The notes beneath the pieces are model-generated. The model was not told the DNA's origin, did not search any database, and saw only the letters and a list, made by a program, of their open reading frames with translations. From Diplosphaera chodatii (Eukaryota > Chlorophyta > Trebouxiophyceae > Prasiolales > Stichococcaceae), in assembly GCA_032358165.1 (NCBI GenBank), contig JAALGY010000031.1, positions 2,852,001 to 2,916,000 of the forward strand: a DNA stretch of 64,000 nucleotides. Direction: 5' to 3'. Below are positions 12,670 to 26,200 of the stretch, piece after piece (the first letter of the stretch is position 1; every line of letters begins with the position of its first letter). The translations under genes were made by a program, and so were the position numbers.

Positions 12670-13756
12670 CCCTCAGCAGCAGCCCATGGCGCCGCAGATG
12701 CAGCAGCCGCCGCAGCAGCTGCAGCAGCAGCCACCCGCAGCCCAGCCGCAGCAGGTAGATCCGTGATGGCACCGACCCTGATCATGGGGCGTGTGACCAA
12801 AGCTTTACATCAAGAAGTGGGCCCCTGTTGTGACGCTTGGCGCATGCAGTTTGGCCGCAATCGTCACTGGATCACGATGGGAATGCTGCTGGGCCCATGC
12901 AGCAGGCGCGGGCGCAGGCGTCGGTGGTGTGGGAGGGGGAGCTGCTGCTGTCGGAGCGCGCCGCCAAGGGCCCCGCCGTGGGGCTGGCCCGGGTGCGGGC
13001 CGTGGCGCAGCAGCACACCTGGTCCCCCGGTGCGGCGCACGTGCAGAAATGCTACTCGGATGCTGGCTTCAGTAGCATGATCCTGGGCACCGCTTGCCTG
13101 GTGTAGTGATCACTGGTCGCAGTGCACTTTAGTGCCATGCGCCCCCCTGGATTGTTACCAGTGTTGGGCCGCCGCCCAGGGGCTTTTCTAGAAAATTGCT
13201 GCAGCTGCTTGATGTCCCGCGCGTATGTGTCACCGGCTTGCCTGCAGGCGAGGTGGCGGACTGGCCGGCGGTGCTGGCGATCGACAAGATCACCAAGCGC
13301 GAGGCGCTGCTGCAGAACCTGCCGCTGGCTGCCGCGCCCCGCTGCAGCCTCGCCCTCACCCAGGCCTTCGCGCCCAACCTGGACCGCGGCCACGCGGTGG
13401 GTGTGGACACCCTGACGCATGCTCTGAGGAGCGTGCAGGGCGCAACATGTGCAGACGGCCTCTCACGCAGGGTGCGTACCAAGCTCACTGCGTAACCGCA
13501 GCACGAGCTGCAGCCTGCACGCCCCGCTCTTGGCGGGGGGCATTTCACTGCATCACATCAAGCTGGCAGTGTCCGTGCGCTGCAGACGCTGCTGGAGCTG
13601 GCGCAGCGGGACATCGGCGGCATCGTGCAGCTGCCCGGGCGCGCGCTGGTGCTGCTGCTGGGGCTGCAGCCGGCGCCGTCGCCCGCGCAGGCGCTGCCCC
13701 CCGCGCCGCTGCTCATCAGCGGCTACATCGTGCAGCGCAACGAGATGCCGCCATGA
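9144..13756 (+). CDS. MED25: Mediator complex subunit 25 (MED25/PFT1)
   Basis: Mediator subunit that docks transcription activators. Thirteen exons join in phase to about 784 residues: 9144-9283, 9444-9542, 9714-10044, 10180-10305, 10576-10713, 11023-11233, 11398-11537, 11687-12121, 12271-12334, 12531-12754, 12903-13029, 13248-13396, 13586-13756. The N-terminal von Willebrand A domain (exons 1-4) starts VVLCIEATAAMAPTW, like VVAEGTAAMGPYW in plant MED25, and contains an unusually Gly/Ala-rich loop (about 9790-9960). Low-complexity Ala/Pro and Gln-rich linkers follow (exons 6-10, with a pure CAG run). Exons 11-13 encode the activator-interacting (PTOV/ACID) domain: VVWEGELLLSE, ADWPAVLAIDKITKRE, GGIVQLPGRALVLLLG. 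Plant MED25 proteins also carry polyglutamine, but usually after this domain; here the stop follows soon after it. The intron after exon 7 seems to use a GC donor. It converges on the HECT ligase gene. Confidence 0.9.
12632..12667 (+). repeat. (CAG)12 microsatellite in MED25 coding sequence
   Basis: Twelve uninterrupted CAG codons encode polyglutamine in exon 10. Interrupted CAG/CAA runs also occur at about 11740-11900 in exon 8. Confidence 0.95.
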
Positions 13757-14285
13757 AGCGCTGGTCGACGGTTGTGTCTGTGGTATGTACACAGCAGTTA
13801 CTGATGCTGATGGTTCGGGCTCCGGCTGGTGTTTGGGCCTCATTGAGCGTAGGACGTGTGCGGGGTGTCTGTATATCTTGTGAGATGTTCACACACATGG
13901 CACCGTACGGTGTGGTCCACATGCACAACAGACACAGTCGAGCCCTGCTAAAGTGCTGAGCTGCACTGCTGACATTGCCACATGGTAACGCAACCCCCTC
14001 CCTGCACTGCTGGAGGGGCAAAAAATCACAAGCTGGAGCACACACCGTGTGCATGTCATGCACACCAGATCCCTGCACGGAACACTGTGGAACCATGTAC
14101 ACATCGTACAGATATGACGCTGCAAACCCTATCATGCAGCTTGAAGCCACCATCGCCGCTGCTGCTGCTGCTATTGCTGCTGGTGAGTGGCTGTTATCAA
14201 GACCCTCCTTTGTGCGACCTTTGCGACCACTCGGGTATCTGCAAATTCCTACATTGACCGTGGACGCCCGTCCACAGCGCACAGC
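13757..14285. other. Convergent 3' ends of MED25 and the HECT ligase
   Basis: These 0.5 kb contain both 3' untranslated regions. A run of GCT-type triplets at about 14156-14182 is the only repeat noticed. No TGTAA was found for either strand. Confidence 0.4.
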
Positions 14286-17200
14286 TCAGGACAGGTCGAA
14301 GGACCCCTGCCCCTCGCGCACCGCAAACAGCACGCGCTCCCGCAGCACCTCGTAGCTTGAGTACGGCGGCAGCTTGATGTAGTTGGCGCACGTCATGACG
14401 GAGGGCAGGTCGCCGTCGGCGGCGGTGGAGGCGGTGCCGCCGGCGCCCAGGGACGCCCCCAGCGAGGAGCCCAGGCTGCCGTCTGGCAGCGCGCCGCTGG
14501 CCGCGCTGTGCTTGCGCACCACCGTCAGCCGTGGCTGCAGGCGCGCAACAGCAGCACCATCAGGGGCAAGTGAGCGAGAAAAGGCGGGAAGGGGAGGGAG
14601 GGAAGGGAACGGTTTAACATCTAGTTGCTGCTCTGCAGGCTGCAGCGGTGAGTTGAGCAGTGCGGGAGCAAGTACCGTGCTTGGCTGAAGCAGCAGAACC
14701 CTGAGGTCAATATGATGTCATCCAAGACAAGGTCATCCAAGACCAACTGCTCTTTGTCAGGCAAGCACCTGCAGGGCGGCGAGGCCGCCGGGGGGCAGGC
14801 GCGGCGAGCCGGTCACGAAGCGCAGGAAGCGGCGCTGGTCGGGGGCGTCCAGCCCCGCCAGCAGGCGCAGGAAGTGGCCGACCGCAGGGGAGTCGCGCCC
14901 GTACCCGTGGTCGAACTTGATGGTGTTGCCCAGCATCTCCACCGTCCACGCCTCGCCTGAGAGGTGGAATCAGAAGCCTGCTGAGGCGCTCTGACTGGGT
15001 TGCTGTACTGACCAGCGAGCGAAATGATGGCGCAGAGCGTCACAGCGGGCAGCGGGAAATGACAAGAGGCTACAGCAAATCATCAAAGGCGGTGGCTAGC
15101 GTGTGGGGTGGTCACGCCATTATCCTGATGTGAAGAGGGTGCTGGGTGTCTGCAACCGTAAGTCATGAGTGCTAGGGCTCAGATCTCGGGCAGCACCTGT
15201 GCCGCACAGCATCGCCTCGATCTCGTCCTCGTAGAAGGCGCCCAGGCTGCGCAGCGGGAACACCTCCTCGAAACCCGCCCGGAACGCCGCCACCTGCAAC
15301 GCAAGCGGCGGGGTTCAGCCACAGCTCTTGCCATGCTGCAGTGCTCGGCGGTGTCTAGCAGCCAGTGGAGCTGGTTGCAGAGCTACTGACAACATGCCAG
15401 CGACTGAAACACGACTTCTGACGCCGTTGCACTGCTGCAGCATGTACCCTGCCGGCGGCACCGTCAGTCAATCGCTATTTGCTCGAATCCACATCAATTC
15501 CCAGCTGCGGCATTCGCAGTTGTCACAGCAGCGCACCTGGCGCGCGATGCCGGAGCCCAGCGTGGCGTCCACCACTGCAGCCACATACGCAGCGCAGTTG
15601 CCGCCGTCGATGGCGATGTCCGCGCCCCCTGGCCGCAGCTCATACTCCGAGTACCTGTGAAGCAACATCACACATGCTGCTGAAACGCCAGCTGTCAATG
15701 CGTCACAGGCTGCAGAGCAGGCGAGTTGTGATGACCGGAGGGTTTGGCATCACAAAAACACTTTGAAAAACCCTGCAGTTCAGGCCAATTGCAATTCAGG
15801 CCAGGAATCGACTGTGCCACCGTGACTAAGAATGTGCTGCAGTGATATAGACCCCAACCCACCCAGGCAGCACGAAGCTCAGGCAGAGGTCCTCGATGGG
15901 CACGCCGTCCACCGTCAGCGGGCCCGCGTGTGAGCCGCGGCCGCCGCCGGCGCCGAAGCCCGACGCCGTCGCCAGCTTCTCCAGGGTGGCCCCCAGCATC
16001 GCGTCCACCCGCCGCACGTCGAACAGGTCCACCGACTGCCCCAGCGCGATCCTGCGGCAGTGGAAGCAACATGTGAGCCCTTGCCTATGCTCCCAGTGGG
16101 GCATCATGTAGCTTGCGTGCCGCATTGCGTGCAACAGGGAAGACAAGCGCTCTCCGCTCGGCTAGCAGAGATTGCAGAGAGGCCAACGCTGAACAGGGAC
16201 ATCTGGAGACTTGTGAATCGTCAAACTGCAAGAGCGACTGCTGGCAATCGCCAGCATGCTTGAATATGCCCTTCTGGGGTTTCTGCAGCCCTGCTCGATA
16301 GGAGCATACAGCTGCGCAGTTACTACCGCACCTGTAGAATGTGTAGGACAGGGGCACGTCCAGCATGCGGCCGTCCTGGAGCGCCTTGGCGGCGGCGCGG
16401 CCCAGCAGCGTAAAGCGGGGCAGCAGGCGGCTGCCCTGGCGCGAGGGCGCGAGCGGCGCCGGGAACAGGCCCTGGGGCGCCGCCACAAAGGCGCCCGCCT
16501 TCCCGCCCTCCGCCAAGTCACTCTGCACATGTCAAGTGTGACAGTTTGACGTAGGTGACAATGGCAAAAATAAACATGATGCCCTGGGTCCGTCCAGCCC
16601 TGGATGCAATGCAGGCGCCAGATGCTGCTTTGTATTTCTGGCAGCAAACCTGCAGGGCACCCAACAGTCGGGCATTGTGCAAGGCATGTCTGCGGGCTGC
16701 GCCCATTTACACTAACGATTCGCTGACGCTCACTCTGGGCATGCACTTGCAGTAATTGCTGATGCACAGTGCAGAGCGCATGCTGCCACTCCCTTCCACT
16801 TGCGGCGTTGCCGCAGGAGGTGGCATGGCCAGACAAACGCTCTGCAGGGGGCGTCAAACGTGTGCGGACAGCATGCACGCATGCATCCGCCCAGGTATCA
16901 CCTGCAGCGGCAGCGACTGGCGGGCATCGCCGGCCCGGATGTGGATGACGTCGTCCGGTTTCTCAGCGTCTGCACTGCTGCCGCCGCCGCCGCCGACGCC
17001 GCCCTCGGACCGCCACATGCCCAGCGACTTGCGCTGCAGCTCGTGCGCCAGCAGGGTGTAGAACTCCAGGGTGGGGCCCAGCCCAGTGCCCACCTGCAGT
17101 GTGCGCATGTGGCTTGGTGCTCCCCAGCAATGATATTGGTGTCAGCTGGCAGGCAATGGCCATTGATACAGCGTGGCTGACCATTGGCCTACAGGGTACC

Positions 17201-20200
17201 ACCTTCAGCACCTCGACTGCAACAAGTGCGTGGCAAGAAGCAGGTGAGCAAGTGTCTGATTGTGGAGGAACACTTGCGCGCGATCGACCGCCTGGCAGCA
17301 GGTCACAGCGGCAAACAGCAAACGCAGCTGCCCCGCACCTCGCCGAAGAACTCCAGCTCCAGCACGGCGCAGGAGCCGGCGTACAGCTCCATGACCTTGG
17401 CCGCCGAGTCCAGGATGCGCTTGCGGGACACGCGCACCTGCCGCAAGGAGTGGAAGTACATCAAGCCGCAGGATGTCACCAAACTACGCCCATGCAAGGC
17501 AGTAGTAGGCGGTATTGCAGGTCCCAGTGGCAGGCTTCAAAGGCCAGAGACACTGGCTGCGCAATTTCACTGCAGACGGACCTTCTGGCGGGTCAGGCGG
17601 CCGACGCGGGCCATGCGGTCGTCGCGGTCCTGGTCCTGCGAGGCCGAGCCCTCCGCCGTCGCCATCGCCTGCAGCATTGCAGCGCGAAGCTCACGCGCCG
17701 CAACTGGGTCTGGGAGGCATGCATGCATGTCTGCGCTGGCAGATTGCGCGGCCACGCATGCGCAATTGCAGATGGCAGACCTGGAGGTGGGCCAGCGCGC
17801 GGGGCAGGCCCAGGGCGGTGGCGCGGAACCAGGCGCGGCGCAGGGGGAAGGGGAACAGGAAGCGCGCGCCAAACACCAGGCGCCCCGTCCACGCCGGCAG
17901 CGTGCCCCCGCAGATCGCCAACACGTCCTGCGCCGCACAAGACAGAGCAAAAGTCGAGGCTTGGGGCCTCAACAGGGCCGTCAGGACCACTGGACGTGGC
18001 ACAGTGTCTGTGTCCCTATACTGGGCACCAAGTGCGCCTGGGCTCTGCATCTACTCCTTTTTTGTTGCACTAATGAAGCAGGAGTAGTTCAACGCAGTGT
18101 TGTGGTGGAAGCTACAGGCGTGATCCAGCAGCCTGCTGCCAGAGCTGCTACAGCAGGACACATATAGCCTGCTGTTTCGAGCACTGTGGCGGTCTGGATC
18201 CTGGTGCAGTTGTTTGCATCCTGACCCACGTCGTCATACGCCACGGCCGGCCGGGGGAACGCTGAAGCAATGACGCCGGAAGAGGGCCCACCTTGAGCTG
18301 CTGCGCCAGCTTGGGCGCGAGCTTGTTGCTGGTGAAGTCGGAGCGGGGCACGCGGCCCGGCGGCAGCGGCGCGGCCTCCGAGGCGCCGCCGCCCGGGGCG
18401 CCCCGCTGGTAGGCCGCCAGGTGCGGCCCCGACCTGCCGGCCATCCAGGGAGCAAGGTCTGAAAGCCAGCCACATGACAATATCGGGGGTTTTGGGGGCT
18501 GAGCTGAAACTGCTCGTGGGTTGACGCGCCACTGGCTCACGCCCGTGCATGTAGAATCAGCAAGCAGGCCGCCGCCATTGCTGGGTTCAACAGCTTGTGT
18601 TGCAGAGTTGATTTCGGTGCTGGCGGATGGTATCACAGCATCTGCAGGCTCGCGCGGCCACCTGTTGATGGCGTCCAGCAGCGTTAGCACGGTCAGCAGG
18701 TCGGCGGTGGTGGCGCTGATGCCCAGGCCCGACAGGTCCGGCACCGCTAGCAGCTCTGCCAGCGCCGCGCGGCCCGCCTCTGCCCCCTGCAACCCCAGCA
18801 GGCTTCAGGGTGTGGAACTTCAATGAGGCACCCTCGGTGGCAGGTTCACGACAGCTGGGCGCTGCCAGCGGTCACAGTTTCTGTGCTTCAGGTGTAGGGC
18901 TGCCAAGGCAGCGCAACGGTCACTCACCTGGCGAACAGGGGTGACGGCCTCTGCTGCTGCGCCGCCTGCTGGCGCCGGCTGCCGCTGGCGGGCGCTGGCG
19001 TCCGCCGCTGGGCCCGCCGCCGGGTCTGCTGCCGGGCCTGCCGCCGCTTCATCGAACAGGTCGTAGTGCAGGGTGTGGATCTCGTCCCACATGCGCCGCA
19101 TCGAGCGCTGCGCCTGCAGCATTCAGAGGGCCGTTCTTCAGCACCACGTCAGGACTCCCAGTCAGCCGAGACCGCACCGCGCTTGCCAGGCGGCTCTGGC
19201 AACAGGGGCACAGCAGACGGCGTCAGATAGTGCACACCCCAAGCCGCAATGCGCAAGGGAAGCGCTGCCTGAAAGCGCGACGAGGGCAGGGGTGTTATTT
19301 ATTGTTTGCACCTGCAGCGGGTCGCCGCCGGCTGCCTGCGCGTCCTGGGCCTGGTGCTGCCGGGCGACCTGCACCGCCTGGAAGATGGAGGTGGGCCCGT
19401 GCAGCGGCTGCCCGCCGGTGCTGAAGCTGAGGTTGGGGTGCGGCGGCGGCAGCCCGGCCTGCAACAGCAACCCAAGGTGCTGCCAGGTTCAACGGGGCTG
19501 ACTGAACCGAGGCCTGGTTCGACAGGAAGGCGCACGCAGGCAGCGCTTGTGTGATCCTGTGTGCTGACCTCGCGGGCTGCGGCCTCAGCGCCCGCGCGGG
19601 TGCCTGCCATGGCTGCCTGGGCGTACGAGGACATCCCTGCTGCTGCGGTGCCAGCTGCGCCTGCTGCCGTTCCTCCCCTGCATCATGTATACCAGAGGTC
19701 AAGCCTGCAACTTTGCAAAGTTTGTGGCAGACCTGTCGATGAAGCACCCTTTGAAATCAACAAACACCGCAAATGAACCTGGATCCAGAGACCTGACGGG
19801 TTTGCAATCGTGCATCGGAGGCATGAGGCCTGAAGGTAGGGTTCAGGGAGTATGTGGCAAGCACCCTGCAGCAGCCAGTGCCCGTTCGTAATGTCTGCAC
19901 CTGCGGGCTGCCTGCGAGTCTGGCTGCTGCTGTGCTGGCGGAGCCGCGGCCGAAGGACGCGGTGCGGCTGCCTGCGCGGCCGCAGCTCCTGCGGCGTCCG
20001 CCGCTGCCGCTGCTGCGGCTGCTGCATCGGCGGCTGCCGCCTGCCCTGCAGCGGCGCCCAGGCCGCCGTCCGAGCCGCTGTCGCCGGCAAGCTCCACCTC
20101 GTGCACCTATGGCGTAAGCAACAGCTGATGCAAGTGTGCGCCGCGTACGCTGCGCCTGGGTCTGCAGCCGCGGCATGCGCTCGGCGACGAAGCATAGGAT

Positions 20201-23200
20201 ATACAGAACTGCCAAGCCAGACTGACTGGAAGGACTGCAGGGTGCACACACGACAGGCAGTCGGGCAGCATGTCCAGGTCCGCACACCAAACGATCCTTC
20301 CTTGCGAGCATATGTGCCGTTAGCAGCTGCGGACAACAGCCCAGGCTGCACACCTGCATGCTCTGGATGCCCATGCGCGCGGCGTCGTCCGACCCCTCGG
20401 ACGCGCCGTCCACGAGGTCGTCCTCGTCCAGCAGCTCATCTTCGTCCATTCCATCGTGCTCCTCGTCGTACCCCTCGCCGTCGTCCTGCGGTCGTACAAG
20501 TGGCACGTTCACAACTTGACCAGACAACTTTGGCTGCGCAGCAAAGCTGCACTCCGGGCTGCAGCAGGTCAGCTTGTTCTGGGGCTTGGTGTGAGTCTTG
20601 TGGTAGTGCTGCTCTTCGGGACACCCAGCTGCAGCTAGATCTCTTACAGGTAGCACGCATGAATATGCTGCACAATGTCGACGACTATCGATGTCAAGGA
20701 CGCTCCGATTACCAGCACCAGGCACACCACCATGATGCACAGGATGGGCAGTGCGTAACTTCGACGATTGACCCCACCTGCAGCATGAGATCGTCCTCGT
20801 GCTCGCTGGAGCCGCCGTCCTGCGAGGCGCCGCGGGGGGACGGGCCATCCTCGTCCATGGACGGTGACTCCGCGCCCTGCGCCGCCGCCCGGGCGGCGGT
20901 TGGCGAGCCGCCGCCGCCGCTGCCGCCGGCCTCCGACACGGCCCTCGACGCCGCCCGCGTCATGCGCCGCTCGGCGGAGGCCAGGGCCGCCGCCGCCGCC
21001 GTGGCGGCCGCCGCTGCCGCGGCGCGCCCGCCGCTGCCGGAGCGCTGCGCCTGAGGCGCGTCCGGGATGGCCTGCGCCTTGCTGCTGGCTGAGCGCGTGA
21101 GGCGGCGCTGCGGCTGCTGGTCTGAAACCCCTGCATGGCAAACCCGACTCATTGGCATACATGGCAGCATGGTGCTGAGCCGCTGACGACGGATGAGACA
21201 CATGTGAACGCAGCACATCAAATGTCCTGCGTAGAAACGGGTACCATTGCTGCACTCAGCAGCGCACCAGCATCGGCTGCCTGCGCGGCGCTGCGGGTGG
21301 TGGGCCTGCTCCCGCCCTGGTCCCTGTGCCGCTGTGCCTCTGCCGCCTCCTTCATGTGCTGCAGCAAGGCAACGGAGGCCCGAGTCAGGGGCATGCATCA
21401 AGCTGCTGAGGCACCCTCGAAGTGCTGGCAAGTGTCGGGGTGGCGAGTGATCAGGGAAGCAGGATGCGGCACCTGCGCACGGCGCGCTGCCGCTGCCTCC
21501 TCGGCCGCGATCTCGGCTGGGGTGCGGTACACACGTGGCCACAAAAACTCCTGTACATCCACACCAGACTCCTCAGAAAGCTGTCACAGTCTGCATCAGC
21601 TGCATCGGCAGATCTCCGCGCCTAGCATATTGAGGTGCCTACATGAGGTTGGCCAAGACAGCTCCTGCCACGACCGTCAAGTCAGCAGTGCTCCTCATCA
21701 GACAGATCAGCAAAGCGCACCTCGATGGCGGCCATGGTGGCGAGCGGCTCGATGAGCACCACGTTCGACGAGTAGTCGCGCAGCGAGGGCGGCGCACCCG
21801 GCGCCCGGCACAGCCGCAGCTTGAAGGGCTGCGCCAGCGCCGCCAGCCCACTCTGCAGGCTCCCCGGGTCCGGCCGCCGGAAGTGGCCTGCCGACATTGA
21901 ACTCAGAATCAGCTTCGAGTGGACCTGAAAACTTACGATCCGCACCATCCATCACTAATACCGACCATGCCAGCGCTGATGCCCAGATAGTGCTGCACAC
22001 ATGGACAGAACTGCACAGCATCGGCGTACCGAAGGAGGAGTAGTAGTGGCGGTAGCCGGCCGAGGGGGCGGACATGGGCGGCAGCACCGGAAGGTCCTCC
22101 ACGCTCGCCAGAGCCGTCTGCAGCATGACAGGCACACCAGTTAGTACCTTCGCCACATGCACTTCTGCATGAGTGCAGCTCGTAAGATGGGCTCGACATC
22201 TGAACGTATGCATAGTCCATCATTATGTCGACGAGATATTTGGCAGCATGCTGCTTGAGTAGGAGCATGCTGCCTGACGACTGCCGTCTGCAGTGATGAA
22301 CCGGTAGCCCTGGCCATGGGGCACAGTGCAGCAAGCGGCGGTGTCACCTGCAGCTTGCGCACGAGCGCCAGCAGGAGGGGCGAGCCGTCCAGCGCGGTGG
22401 CGTTGAGCGCCGCCTCCGTGAAGGCCTGGATGCGGGCCAGGTGCTTACGCTGCTTCTTCGGCCCATTCAGGTCCTTGCCTGCATGTCAAACCCATTCGCA
22501 GTCATGATCAACGTCTTTGTAGCATGTGATCTGGGCGGCAGCAAACATATTGTGCACTTGTGTTTTCAATTGAAGATCTTTGCTTTACGTCTGGGCGTCA
22601 TGCAATCCTGCTTGCATGCCTGAACGCTACAGAAGGTAGCGCACCCAGCAGGTAGTCTTTAAGCTGGTGCACGGTGCCGGAGTTGAGGAACTCGAAGGAG
22701 GAGATGGCAGAGTCCGACTGCATGGCCGCCAGCAGCGCCGCAACCGCGCCCTCTTTCGACAGCCGGCTGCACAGCTCCCGCAGCTGCTTCATGCCGTCCG
22801 TGTCCACGTTGGCGGCTGCACATGAGGGCATAGTGTATGTGCGACAATGTCCAACTTGCACGTCGAGTGATTTGAATTGCTTGCAGAGAATCGATCCAAC
22901 ACAATCAGCGCTCATGCCTGTGAACAAATGTATGTACATGGCAAGAAGGGTGCAAAAGAAGGCTTGGCAAGAGCAAGCTGCAGCAGAATCACACAGATCT
23001 TCTGGAGAAGTGCACCTGCGCCCGAGAAGTGCTCGGCCTTGAAGGCGCGCGCGAGCGAGGCGTTGCGCTTGCGCTGCTCCTCGATGGGGTCGCGGCGGGC
23101 CGCCTCCAGGGCGGCGGAGGCTGCGGCCGCCGCCTGGTGCGCCGCCTCCAGCTGCGCGCGAGCGTCGTCCAGCATCCCCGCCTCCGCATCCCGCTGCACC

Positions 23201-26200
23201 TCCTACAGGGAATAGCTGCACCGCTCAGGCGGAGCCAGCTACAATGCTGTGCAGTGGCGAGCACAACACTGCTGTAAGCAGCCCATGCGCCTTGATGGCC
23301 AGGCGCCGAGCCGTTTGCTGTCGCTGGCTGGCGAGCGGGGTCGGCCGTCAGCAACACATGCAACCCAATGGGCACATACCAGAGTCGTCTGTGTGCTTAC
23401 CACACTGACAAACGCATTTGTCGCGCACACAGAAACGTGCGCCCACCTCTGTGTCCGTCTTGGACGCCGATCGGGTGAGGCGCCGGGAGCGGGCGCCGCC
23501 CGACGCCCGCTGGCCGGCTGACCCGGGCCGCTGCGGCGGCTGCGGCTGCTGCTGGGTGGCTTCTGGCTTCTGGCCCTGCTGCTCCTCCTCCTCCTGCAGG
23601 GCGTCCCCAGGCTGTCGTCCCAGATGCATAGCATTTGATTAGCAAGGACGTGCGACGAGGCCAGCCCAGAAACGTAGTATCCTCGATGCAGCCCGATGTC
23701 AGTCGGCATGTTCAGTGGCTCGGGATGCAGCAGGGCTTCCAGCGCAACATGTCCAGGACTGCACACCTTGGCTGGGGCGGAGGCCGCGAGCTTGTCGATG
23801 ACGTGCACCACGCCCTCCTTGACAAAGTGCACGCGGAAGACGTCGGGCAGCTTGGCCATGAGCAGCTGCGCCAGCTGCAGTGCGGAGGTGATGGTCGGCG
23901 CGTCGCCGCTGTTCAGCAGCCCCGCCACGAAGCTGGACACCTCCATGTCCTCCAGCAGCGCCCTGTCGGCAGCGCAGTCGACCACAGTCATTCAGGCGAT
24001 AGGTTGCACCCAACTGCGCCTTGTGGCATCACGCAGCGCAAGTCTATATATGCATGAGCTGACTCGCATCGGTTGGGAAGACTAGGATGATTCGGACCTG
24101 AGCATCTCTGGGGAGTTGTAGTAGACCATCCGCGAGATGCTGGTGAGCACCTGCGTCCGCACCTGCTGCTGCACCGTCGATGTGTACACCTGCAGGCATA
24201 AGTTGTCAGCTTTGGTGACACTCCTGAAGACGACGAAGCCTGAAACCAGAGCTGCTTACAAAGCACATGCCCGCATCTCCTTCGCTCTGCTTTCGTCAAA
24301 GTGAACAAGCCGCAACAGCAGGTGCTGCGCCCGTACATGCAGCAGCGGGGGCAGCAGGTCGCGGCTGTACTTCTCCAGCAGCGCCGGGGTCTGCTGCAGG
24401 AACCGCACACGCTGCTCCTGGGCGGCCTTGCGCTCCGCTGCCACATCCTTGCCGCCTGGCTGCGCCGCTGCCGCCGCCGCCGCCACGGCGGCGACCGGCG
24501 ACACCGTGACCGAGGGCGCCGCCGCCGCCGCCTCAGTGGGCACCAGCGGCAGGATCTTGGCCACCAGGGACACCACCTGCATGCATGAGAGGCTTCACGT
24601 GACAATTTGCGCTGCTTTGCGCACTTTGAGGAATGCACTGCGATGCTGCATGCGGACTTGGGACATGGGATGTGCGACTGGGCCACGGCATCAACTGGTG
24701 GCTGCGTCGCATGGTGCGCGCATGTTGCCCTGCAGCGGGGCCGCACCTCCTGCAGCTGGTCATTGGTGCGCAGGACGGAGGCGGTGCTGGTGGCGCTGCT
24801 GCTGAACAGGGTGCTGGTGCGCAGCAGGCGGCGGATGGTGTCGGGCAGCCCGCCCGTCAGCAGCGTTTCCGCGACGGACGCGGAGCCCCCCGCGCACGTC
24901 GCCAGCAGCTTGATCAGCCCGTAGTACGTGGACACGTTCAGCTGCGCCGTCATGCTGCCCGACTCTGATACCGACACCTGCGGCCAGATGTAGCTGGGCA
25001 TCAACCTGAGGTGGCTGCAGTCACAGCGCATGCAACCAATCAAGGCGAAGGGACAAACTGCTAACATCCGGAAAGTGCATGAACTGGACGCCAGCTGGCA
25101 TGGAGTGCCGCACCAGCTGCACGGCGTTGCTGATGAGGCCATGGTTGCAAAGCATGTCCAGGCGGTCGGGGTAGCGCGCATACGACTCTGCGATGCGTGA
25201 CAGCGCCGTGCATGCGTGGTCCACCACCTTGGCGTCCTGCAGCAGGTGATGGAAAGCGCTGGCTGTGACATGCATCTGTCACCCTCACGGATCGGGGAGC
25301 ATTGGCTGCCAGCTGCTGCCGACCAGCACGGAGCACACTCTGGCAGAAGCACCTCTGGTAGCTGTGATGCCGGGTAGCATGAGATGCCGGCAAACAAGAT
25401 TTCGATCGCATGTTGCTCCTCCGCATCTCGAGGCCAGCTGTGCAGCCCACAGCCAAGCACATCACCCACATGCTGCCCGCACCTCGTACTGCAGGATGTT
25501 GGTGAGGATGGGCACCGCGGCCTGCACCGCCTCCAGCGAGTCGCAGGACAGCCCGCGGCACATCGCGGCGGCGGTGGCCACCGCCACCCGCTGCACCCCC
25601 GTCTGGAAAAAGTCCAGGAACGACAGCACCGCCACCAGGCCCCCCTGCCGCAGCACCGCCTGCAGTGACGCACCAGACCCAGCGTTTGAGTAGGTCACAC
25701 TCTCTCGTCATCAAGCCATTGCATCCTGTCTTCTGGGTGTTCAACCGCCCAGTGTCAACATGGGCCCAGTGCAGACCGGATTCCGAGATGCAGCCTTGAT
25801 GGGGATGCCCTGCAGCACCTGCGGGTGCTCGTGCGACAGCTTCTCCAGCGCCTGCAGGCTCTGCTCCGCGAGGTCGATGTACTCGATGGCCAGCAGCCGC
25901 GAGCACAGCACCTGACGACACACAAAGCAGGATAAAGCGCACTTGTTAAAGCGCCGCACTGCAACCAGGCCACGCAGCTGCCAGCGCCCTTGTTGACGTC
26001 ACCAACAGGCGGCATGGGGCCTTGAGAGGACATGGGGCAGGGGTAGTTAGGAAACCATTTCTTCATTCTTCATCTTCTTCTTCTTCTTCTTCTTTTACTA
26101 CCCCTACATGGGGCAGTGAGCGGCACCTGCACAGCGCCGTGGCGGACGATGGACGCCGCTGAGGCGGGCATCACGTCCGCCAGGAAGGTCAGCGCCCGCG

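Larger units (their letters stand above)
26030..26114. repeat. 9-bp flanking direct repeats (candidate target-site duplication)
   Basis: Both copies read acatggggc. Because the element begins with ag, the identity extends to 11 bases (acatggggcag), so the exact junction is ambiguous by 2 bases. Confidence 0.6.

Noticed and set aside
19852..21054. A 400-codon plus-strand frame
   Set aside because: It crosses several exons and introns of the HECT ligase in antisense; its composition is Arg/Pro/Cys-rich and it contains no domain.
23988..25673. A 561-codon minus-strand frame within the HECT ligase
   Set aside because: It reads through introns in the wrong frame over the armadillo exons; the correct frame gives clear UPL3-like repeats.
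26039..26105. Assigning the mini-element to the hAT superfamily because its end reads cagggg
   Set aside because: The opposite end would then have to close with cccctg, but it reads cccctac, and the duplication is 9 rather than 8 bases.
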